A program made the translations under genes and the position numbers. 15,266 nucleotides of DNA, taken from NCBI GenBank assembly GCA_947629225.1, contig CANRCY010000018.1, forward strand, positions 1-15,266. Direction: 5' to 3'. The stretch comes from an uncultured Clostridia bacterium. GTDB lineage: Bacteria; Bacillota; Clostridia; Christensenellales; Borkfalkiaceae. How positions within the stretch are numbered: the first letter of the stretch is position 1; every line of letters begins with the position of its first letter. Positions 1 through 7,400 of the stretch are shown here, one piece after another. The notes below the pieces were generated by a model. The model worked only from the letters and a program-made list of their open reading frames with translations, made no database searches and was not told where the DNA came from.

Positions 1-1051
1 GCAATAATTGCGGTATGTGCGCTTGCTGTTCCCGCTCGCAGTAGAGGAATATCCGCTCATCGAGCTTCCGCAGGCTTTGCAGAACAGTTTGCCCGTGAGG
101 ACATAGTTGCTTGCGTCCATGTGCGGACGGCACTCGCATTTTCGTTGATCGAGGATCTTCTGTACCTTGTCGAACAACTTTCTGTCCACGATCGGGTCAA
201 TGAGATTCTCCATACGCACTTCGTCAACGTGTTCGAGAAGGACACGACGCTTCTTCTTTTTGCCGCCTTCGCGGTTATAGATATAAGTACCGCAGTACTT
301 CTCGTTTCGGAGCAGTGCGTTGAGAGAGGAATAGCTGAATTTTTCTCCGTTTCTTGTAGTATAGCCGAGCGTTGTCAGCTTTTTGATGACGCTCTGATAG
401 CTTTTGCCCGCGGCGATCATTTCAAACATGGTCTTAACGGCGGGAGCTTCGTTTTCATCGATGTAGTAGTGCCTGTCCACGACTTTCAAGCCGTACGGCG
501 CGATTCCGCCGACCACCTTTCCCTGTTTTGCGATGTTACAATCCGTTTTAATAACGTCACTTGCAACGCGGCGGGCATGGAATTGGTTTTGTGCGAGTAA
601 AATACTTCGCATAAATTCGCCCTCTGCGGTGTCGGCGTTATTCACGTCGTCGCCAGCAATAAGAGTACAGTGGTAATATTTTAGAAGTTTGATTGTCGTT
701 GCGGCATCCGCTAAATCGCGTGCCAAACGGTCGAGTTTCATCACGACCACGACGTCGATCTCGCCGCGTTCCGCGCTTTCAATCATTTTGCAATATTCGG
801 TTCGATTCTCCGAAAACATTCCGCTTCTGTTATCCTCTTGATAAATCTTTTTGAGGTCGAGCAGCGTATTGTATCGGGAAATGAACTCCTCGCATTGAGC
901 GATCTGTGTCGCGAGAGATGTTTGTTTTACATCTTCGGCACTTTTTCTCGCGTAGATGACCGCGCGGAGCTTCTTATCTCCGTGTGCGTTTCGTCAATAG
1001 ATTAAGCTGACGTTTTAAGGCTTCAATTTCCTGTTTGTCAAGATCACGCAT
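1..1051 (-). CDS. Large serine recombinase, 3' end outside window, apparent +1 frameshift near start
   Basis: This is a site-specific DNA integrase of the large serine recombinase family. The order seen is a resolvase catalytic domain with the nucleophile context YARKS (serine near residue 37 of the reconstructed protein) and the KLDRLARD motif. A recombinase DNA-binding domain follows (from about GKVVGGIAPYGLKV to LLRNEKYCGTYIYNR). The start of a zinc-ribbon (CKACGSS...) is cut off by the window edge. The natural start is the ATG at 1051, with AAAGGAG upstream, but that frame stops at 974 after 25 residues (MRDLDKQEIEALKRQLNLLT...). The catalytic domain is in the next frame, open from 993 leftwards with no ATG, GTG or TTG before the catalytic serine. 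Removing one base near 994-996 joins the two parts smoothly, and the total length of 1051 nt is 3n+1. It may be inactive, recoded, or a sequence error. The start lies inside the 3' end of the 58-residue gene. Confidence 0.88.
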
Positions 1052-1220
1052 TTTCGTCTCCTTTGCCGCTTTCTTGTCTCTTTGACAAGAGGTCGGCGAT
1101 CAAGCGATCAAACTTTTCTCGCGTTTCTTCGGAGAAAGCACCGATATCCACATGGGGGAGAACGATATCTCCCTTTTTGTGTTTCAAATCTTCCAATGAG
1201 CATTGAATGGAATTTGTCAT
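1044..1220 (-). CDS. 58-residue hypothetical protein linking DUF927 and recombinase genes
   Basis: This small ORF begins MTNSIQCSLEDLKHKKGDIV and ends in a charged tail (RQESGKGDENA). Its ATG overlaps the TGA of the DUF927 gene (ATGA), and its own end overlaps the start of the recombinase by 8 nt, so the three genes look translationally coupled. A GAGGTG ribosome binding site lies in the last codons of the upstream gene. The middle, roughly EETREKFDRLIADLLSKRQ, reads as a charged amphipathic helix. No domain is recognised. Its position directly ahead of the integrase suggests a small partner or regulator of recombination, but that is inference from context only. Confidence 0.7.
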   Translation of the reverse strand: MTNSIQCSLEDLKHKKGDIVLPHVDIGAFSEETREKFDRLIADLLSKRQESGKGDENA

Positions 1221-2978
1221 TCGTCACCTCGGAAGATTTCATTGATTGCTTCCTCGTCATCCACGGAATAAGTACTGATCGGTGCGCCTTTCGGGGCAGA
1301 GGGAGTCTCCGCTTGAAGCGGAGGATGTACATCATCCCAAACGGGAGAATAATCGATCCCGTCGCGGAAGCAGAAATGAATACAGCGAACGCCATTGGAT
1401 TTGCAATCGTAGCGTCCTGTATCGCACACGGTCAATCCACGTTCTTTCCAACGTTTCTTGATCGTCATGATCTCGCAGAGTCCCGCTTTTTTTAATGCGT
1501 TTTCTACTTGCGAAGTCAGGATGAATGCGTCGTAAGGACCACGAATTGTTCCGTACATGATTCCGCTTGCACCATGAAAATAGGTGTACTGACGGTTTCC
1601 GTGATCATCAAGCCAATCGAAATGAGCGCGGTTTTCCAAAATGAAATTGCGCATAATCATTTCGCCCTTTACAGAGATGTCGCGTTCGGCGACATTCTCC
1701 TGTTCGGGGGCAAGCATGATCGTCAGCAATGCGTCCGCGTCAAGTTTCAGTGCGAAGAAGTCGTTCATGAGTTTCACCGTAAGGTGAATCGCGGCGTACT
1801 TCTCACCGAGACGATCCGAAAGTGTGTCGCGGATCGTCATGATTTCACGCACACGGTTTCTTGACTGCTGATAGAGTTCAAACAGAACGTCTGGTTCGAG
1901 CTTGCCTACATAGTCGGCAAACTCATAGCCTGTAAAGCCATAGTGCTTTCGGACTGTACGCTTGATAAGCTCTGCCGTCTCGGCGTCTGGCGTCCAAGTG
2001 ATGCCCTGTGTCTGTAACACGCGGACATTCTGTCCTTGGGTCGCGTTTCCGTTTTCAAGGATCGGCGTTTCGCTCGATATTGCGATAAGTCCGCTCCAAT
2101 TTCCGCGGGTTTCCCTTTTTGTACCGTCTGAATTGCAACGTGCTTTTTCTTCGCCCGTTGCCAACGTGTAAATCAGGGAATGTAGGTCTAAACGGTCGTT
2201 CGCAGTCGTATCGTCGAGAGCGATCGGAAGTCCGTTTATGCCTTCCAAGCCCGCATAAATTGCGTTTGTGGTCGCAAAGAAGGGGTGTATTAAGCCCTCT
2301 CCGTTTGTGACTGTCGGACAGCCGAACGCACTCACGAGGAGTTCTTCGGCGGTGGTTTTTCCCGTACTTGACGCCCCGCAGAGGTTGACGATCACCGTGC
2401 GGAGATCGGGTACTTTGTCTTGCAATCGTGATATGACGGGTGCAGCATAGCCGAGCGTCATAGCAAGGGCAAGCGTCGGAACGGGATAAACCGTATTGCG
2501 GAGGAAATCTTTGTAGACTTTCTCGTCGCCGCTTCTGAATCTAAAACCTGTGCGATCCGACTGTGAAACGGAATTATTGACGCTGTTCTGGTCGCGCAAG
2601 AAGATCTCTTTTTCACCGATGACCGCCCAACCGAGATTATGATGTGTCAACTTGATTTTATGACTTGCTTTGCAAACTCTGTACTGTTCATACAGATAAT
2701 CGTTGATACAATCTCTGTAACGCGGGTCTACCACGACGCGGTTTTTACTCAATGTTAAGAGAATAGAATCTCTCTCATAGAGAGCCTTCGAGTCCATAGT
2801 GAATGTCCACGAATCCAAACCGTGATCGTTTACGGATATATAGAGTTGATCTGCTGCGCACCTATCTAACGCGCGGACGATATACTCTACTTTGAAAGCG
2901 GGAGAAATATCCGCTATTAAATTTTTTACGGACTGATAATCAAGCTGTCCGTGAGCTTAAATTAAGAATGATAGACAT
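1217..2978 (-). CDS. DUF927-type P-loop ATPase, apparent +1 frameshift near start
   Basis: This is a DUF927-family protein, a helicase/primase-like ATPase found in phages and integrative elements. The intact frame starts at a TTG at 2818 (533 residues). It shows a Walker A motif GASSTGKTT (about residues 148-156), a Walker B-like GLPIALDDTT (about 196-205), the family segment with SLIYTLATGEEKAR, and a probable arginine contact in QNVRVLQ. The reading frame stays open and protein-like for 46 codons upstream of 2818 but has no start codon. A good start, the ATG at 2978 with AGGGGGTG before it, gives MSIILNL and then the wrong frame, stopping at 2940. Dropping one base near 2957-2959 gives a 586-residue protein, and the gene length of 1762 nt is 3n+1. 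It overlaps the next gene by 4 nt. The C-terminal ~100 residues look like a DNA-binding tail. Confidence 0.85.
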
Positions 2979-3072
2979 CTATCACCCCCTAAAATTTTTA
3001 GTAGGAGCGGAGAATAATCCGATCCCCCATACATATTTACCACAGCCCCATTGTCCTTAAACATATTTCCCC
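2979..3072 (-). promoter_or_regulatory. Leader region of the DUF927-recombinase operon
   Basis: These 94 bases lie between the terminator after the HU-like gene and the AGGGGGTG ribosome binding site (2983-2990) of the DUF927 gene. Because the terminator precedes it, this must hold the operon promoter if the operon is transcribed independently. I see only weak -10-like AT-rich stretches and no convincing -35/-10 pair. A 35-codon open frame (3064 to 2957) crosses the area but has a poor ribosome site. Confidence 0.4.
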
Positions 3073-3100
3073 AAAAAAAGCAGTCGCGTGAACGACTGCT
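3073..3100 (-). terminator. Rho-independent terminator after the HU-like gene
   Basis: On the minus strand an 8-bp perfect stem AGCAGTCG/CGACTGCT with a 6-nt loop is followed at once by seven T. It starts 6 nt after the stop codon of the HU-like gene. This is a textbook intrinsic terminator. Confidence 0.9.
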
Positions 3101-3106
3101 GTACTT

Positions 3107-3517
3107 TCATGCTGATTCCGTATTCGGCACGGAATCCGTGCTTGCCACAAAGCGGCAGAGTTTTTCGGGGATCTTTTTATTTTCGATGAAGTGTTTGAAT
3201 CCCACGCCGACGCGAACGAGAACGCGGGTCTTTGCGGGGAGAGAATAGGTTTTGCCGTTGAGGGGGCTTGTCCAACTTTTTTTGCCCTCGAAGAATCTGC
3301 CCTCTATGGTGAGATAGTTCTTTTTGATAACTTTATATCCCATTTTCACATATTCCATGGTGAGTTTTTGTTCTTCCTCGATGATCCCGATAACGTCGGT
3401 GAGTTTGAGATTGAGCCGTTGGGATATGAGTCGCGCAAAGGTCATTTGGTCTATCGTCTTAACGGTCAATCGCTTGGTGGTGCTTTTTGCATTTTTCTTT
3501 TCGGTTTTCTTTGTCAT
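3107..3517 (-). CDS. HU/IHF-like DNA-binding protein
   Basis: A 136-residue protein with a basic, lysine/threonine-rich N-terminus (about residues 1-20) followed by an HU-like fold. The helical part is ARLISQRLNLKLTDVIGIIE. A beta-arm region follows (YKVIKKNYLTIEGRFFEGKKSW), then the family-typical end NGKTYSLPAKTRVLVRVGVGFKHFIE. HU/IHF proteins bend DNA and assist recombination and replication complexes, so it may act as an architectural factor for the neighbouring recombinase. The start at 3517 was chosen because AAAAGGAG lies 7 nt before it. A longer in-frame extension to 3781 has no ribosome site and no protein-like character. It is longer and more divergent than housekeeping HU (about 90 residues), so it is probably element-specific. 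The tail after HFIENKK is not recognised. Confidence 0.85.
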   Translation of the reverse strand: MTKKTEKKNAKSTTKRLTVKTIDQMTFARLISQRLNLKLTDVIGIIEEEQKLTMEYVKMGYKVIKKNYLTIEGRFFEGKKSWTSPLNGKTYSLPAKTRVLVRVGVGFKHFIENKKIPEKLCRFVASTDSVPNTESA

Positions 3518-3696
3518 GAATGTACTCCTTTTTGTGATAAAATTTTCGTTCGTTTGGGTCTCGAATTGTCGTTCCGTTCCCGTTTGCCGCGGGCGGTGCG
3601 CAGTTCCCTCTCTCGGCACGGGAAACATACCCACGCTGCACGAGACGGGTGGGGGGATTCTCCCCGTATTGGGTGAGGGAGACGTGGCAAGTAGGG
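3518..3696. other. Intergenic spacer upstream of the HU-like gene
   Basis: About 180 bases between the broken 109-codon gene and the HU-like gene. Apart from the AAAAGGAG ribosome binding site at its left end I see no convincing gene, hairpin or promoter. An 87-codon minus-strand frame crossing it lacks a ribosome site and has unnatural composition. Confidence 0.5.
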
Positions 3697-4026
3697 CTAT
3701 TTTTCGGTGCAGAGCGGAACACGCTGAAAGCATACGATCCCGTTTCCCGCGTCGTCCGTGATATACACCGTTTTCAGCCACGTTTCATTCCCCGCTTCGA
3801 TTCGCTCCCGAAGTTCGGGAACAAGCTCGCGGAGATGTTAGTGTTCCTCGGCAATACACAGTTCTTGTTCCGATTCGGGAACGATGACCGTACTACCCGT
3901 TTCCCCGCAGGAAAGGAGTTGTTCGAGCTGATATAGCGCAAACAAGATCTCTTTTACGACGAGGGGGTGATATGCTTCGGTGACGAGGGACGGCAATGCT
4001 TCGATCAATGAGTGATAAGTTTTCAA
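3697..4026 (-). pseudogene. Hypothetical protein gene, 109 codons, interrupted by an in-frame TAA
   Basis: Starts at a TTG at 4026 with a strong GGGAGG 5 nt upstream (MKTYHSLIEALPSLVTEAYH). It reads 62 residues, meets TAA at 3838-3840, then continues in the same frame for 46 residues of convincing protein sequence (HLRELVPELRERIEAGNETW ... QRVPLCTEK) to TAG at 3697. The second half has no usable start. A CAA-to-TAA change is the simplest explanation. The first part is helical and leucine-rich. The second part has a beta-like WLKTVYITDDAGNGIVCF stretch. No family is recognised. It lies between the 77-residue gene and the HU-like gene on the same strand. Confidence 0.65.
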
Positions 4027-4057
4027 AATTTCCTCCCGTAAGTTTTTCGGAATATGA

Positions 4058-4094
4058 AAGGAGACCGACTTTTTGCCGATCTCCTTTTCCCCTT
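4058..4094 (-). terminator. Hairpin between the 77-residue gene and the broken 109-codon gene
   Basis: A 10-bp stem (GGAGATCGGC with GTCGGTCTCC, two G-U pairs) has an A5 loop. Only TTT follows on the minus strand, while TTTT follows on the plus strand. It may be a weak terminator or attenuator placed about 40 nt before the next start. Confidence 0.5.
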
Positions 4095-4141
4095 TGGCTC
4101 TCTATCCAAGATGATAATATATGAGTAGTCAGATTCCTTTT

Positions 4142-4375
4142 TTATTGAAGTTCTTCATAGAGCAGAATACCCGTTAAATCTATGTCATAGATGTTTTGCA
4201 ATGTTTTGAAGAATATTTCATTTTCTCGTTTTGTTGCAAAACGTTCGACTGGATTTTGCGAATCGCCCAAAAAGAAGTCAAGGATATTTCTTTGAATTTC
4301 TTCTTTTTCGTTTTCCGTAAGATGTACCGTATGGGTTTGTTTGATGATCGATGTGTATTTTTCAATTAAGTCCAT
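4142..4375 (-). CDS. 77-residue hypothetical protein
   Basis: This small, charged, mostly helical protein begins MDLIEKYTSIIKQTHTVHLT and ends LLYEELQ. The start at 4375 has AGGAG 6 nt upstream. A TTG 27 nt further upstream would place the ribosome site inside the gene and is less likely. It follows the large lipoprotein gene by 42 nt on the same strand and is probably co-transcribed with it. There is no signal peptide, no cysteine and no recognised family. No function can be assigned. Confidence 0.72.
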   Translation of the reverse strand: MDLIEKYTSIIKQTHTVHLTENEKEEIQRNILDFFLGDSQNPVERFATKRENEIFFKTLQNIYDIDLTGILLYEELQ

Positions 4376-4417
4376 AGAGTTCTCCTTTGATATTTGAGCC
4401 AAAAGGGAAAGAGCTGT

Positions 4418-7400
4418 TTACCACACGGTGGGGACGCCGTGTTCGTCGTAGTACCAATGCTGACCGTCGTAGTTCGGCTGGGCACTGTAATAATAGCGGT
4501 TGGCTCGATCAAGTTCATTTCCCCGTCCATCTTCCATATAGATCCGAGACCATTGTTCCGCCGTTCCTTTATAATATACCGATGAGCATACATAGAACGC
4601 CCGCATACCTACATAGGTTAAACTTTCGGGAATTACAATGTATTTAAGACTTTCGCACCGCTCGAACGCCCAGTCTCCGATTGACGTTACACCGTCTGGC
4701 AAGATAATGCTTTCAAGATTCGAACAATTCGAGAATGCATACTCTCCGATAGCGGTTACATTCTTCGGGATGGTGATATTTACAAGGCTTGTGCAACCAT
4801 AAAAACAGTCGATTTTGGTTACGCCGCTTCCGATTTTGACTGTTGCAAGGCTTGAACAAGAACTGAACGCGCCCCCACCAATTTCCGTCACGCTGTCGGG
4901 GATCACAATGCTTTCAAGATTTTTGCAATCGCTAAACGCGCTCTTTCCGATCGAAGTTACACTATCGGGAATAGGAATGCTTTCAAGCGAACCGCAATGA
5001 TTAAACGCATAATCTCCGATTGTAGTCAAGCGGCTCTCGTCACCGATCTCAACTGTGACAAGACTCGAACAGGTAACGAACGCGCTCTCTCCAATTTCCG
5101 TCACGCTGTTGGAAATCACAACGCTTTTAAGATTTTGGCATATCGCGAATGCCCTACTCCCAATCGAAGTTACGCCCTCTTTCAATATGACATTTATGAT
5201 GTAAGAAGAAGAGTAAGAGGAAGAGAGAAAAGAAGGCTGGAAAGCTTCGTTGGGAATATGTCCCCCCGTCACGGTGACGTTTTTCAGCGCGGAAGGGATA
5301 TAATCGTTCATCGATCCCGAATAAGAAGTGGGGCAGAAAATGTACCCGAACGGCTGTTGGTCGGGATCGGCAGAGGTCTTTTTCGAGCCTCCTACAAAGG
5401 GGACTGTCATGCTCACAAGGCTCGAACAGCCGTGGAACGCGCCCATGCCGAGCATAGTAATGCTGTCGGGGATCACGATTGCCGTGAGGAACGATTTATC
5501 GTTGAATGCTCTTGTCGAGATGTTCGATACGGGGTGTCCTTCCCAAGTTTCGGGGATCACGACGTCGGCGTCCGTACCCGTATAGCTCGTTACGGTTTGG
5601 CTGTTCCCCATTAAGGAGTATTGCAAGCCGTCTGTGCCGTAAGCCCACTTTGCGTAAAGGTCGAGTTCGGTGTGTCCGCCGACTTCGATTCTTTCGATCG
5701 GCTCGGAGAGGGCGTCGTCTGTGAACCAACCGAGGAACGTATAGTGCAGGCGAGACGCTTTCTCAAAGGTGAAGTCCGATTCGACGTTGTAGGTGGCGGG
5801 ATTGTTTGCTCCGTTCTTTTCGCCCTCATTCAGGTGATAACGGATCTCAAATTCAACGGGAGTCCACTTTGCATAGAGGTTAAGCTCGCCGAAGCTGCCG
5901 AGAACGATCTCCTTGATTTGTTCAAAGTAATATGCGTCCTTATACCACCCGTCGAACGTATAGTACTCTCTCGTGGGATCTTCGAGGTGAATAGTCTTTG
6001 TCTCGACGGTATAGTTTTTGGGATTCTTCGGGCTGTTTGCGCCGCCTTCGGTGAAGTAGTTGATTTCATAGACGGTAGGCGTCCAATGTGCATAGAGGTT
6101 TCTGCTTCCGTGCGAACCGAGGTCGATCTGTTCCACCTTTTCGCCGCCGCTCCTGCTCGTGTACCAACCGAGGAAAGTGTAGTGGTCTTTCGTGGCTTCT
6201 TCCAAGTAGATCGTTTGCGTCTCTACATTGTACGTTTTGGGATTCCGCCCACTGTCATTTCCGCCGTCGAGGTAATAGTTGATCGTGTAGTCGATCGGCG
6301 TCCACTTGGCATAGAGATTGAGTTCGCCGAAAGAACCGAGCGTGATCTCTCTGATCTGCGTGCGGAAGCTGTTCTCTGTAAACCAACCGTCAAAGGAATA
6401 GTACTCTCTTGTCGGAGACGCAAGGGTGATCGTTTTGGTCTCTATGTCGTATGTTCGAGGATTGGCTTTGTTGTCCGTGCCGTTGTTCAGATGATAGTGA
6501 ATGTCATAGGTAATGACCTTCCATTTGGCGTACAATTCCAAGTTCCCCGTCATGTTTTGCGTGATTTCGGTGATCTGCGTATGGAATCCCGCGTCTTTGT
6601 ACCACCCTTCGAAGGTATAGCCGTCTCTCGTTGCGTCGCCGAAGCTGTACTCCGTGGTAATGTTGTAGGTCTTTGGATTGTCGGTATGATTATTCCCGCC
6701 GCTCAAATAGTAGGTGATCTCATACTCCGTCATCTCCCATTTGGCATAAAGGTTGAGATCGCCCGTAGAACCCCTCGTAATTTCTCTGATCCGTTCTCCT
6801 TGAAGCGAGTCTTTGAACCAACCGAGGAAGGTGTAGCCGTTTTTCGTCGGAGCGGCAAGGATGATCGTCTCGCTCGTAATATCGTAATTTTCGGGGTTGA
6901 AGTCGCTATTCTTGCCGTTGTCGAGATAGTAACGGATCTGATACGAAATGGGGGTCTCCACCGCGTTCACCGTTATGTCTTGGGTGACGCAGGAGAGGTC
7001 TTTTTCTTCCCAAGCTACTTTATAGCCCTTGACTTCAACGGGAACGGGAGTTTGCCGCGTATCGAACGCCGCCAGATCGAGGACTTCGAATTGCTTGTCG
7101 GGTTGATTTTTCTGCTTGAAAGTCACCGTGTGTTTTTCGCGGGTGATCGTGACGGTGAGGGTGTTTCCCGTCGTGAGTTTGTAATTCTCGTGTTCTTCAA
7201 TGGTCGCCCGTACCGTGTATTCGCCCATGTCGATCATATCGCCCGAATAGGTGATGTTGAATTGAACGTTGTCGCCACCCACGAGGTTGGTCGCCCGCAC
7301 GGAATAGTTCTTGTGCGGTTTTCCGTCGTACTTGATCGTGCTGTCGCCGATGAAAACCACAGTGAGTTCCAGCTTCTCTATGGTGAGCGTCGCCTGTTTG

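Noticed and set aside
121..600. Plus-strand frame opposite the recombinase
   Set aside because: The minus strand encodes a clear serine recombinase that runs off the window edge; the plus frame has no supporting features.
2957..3064. 35-codon minus-strand frame (MFKDNGAVVNMYGGSDYS...) in the DUF927 leader
   Set aside because: Weak ribosome site, begins right after a terminator, overlaps the better-supported DUF927 start; kept only as a possible leader peptide.
3518..3781. Upstream in-frame extension of the HU-like gene to 3781
   Set aside because: No ribosome site, composition unlike the HU-like part, and a strong AAAAGGAG directly precedes the ATG at 3517.
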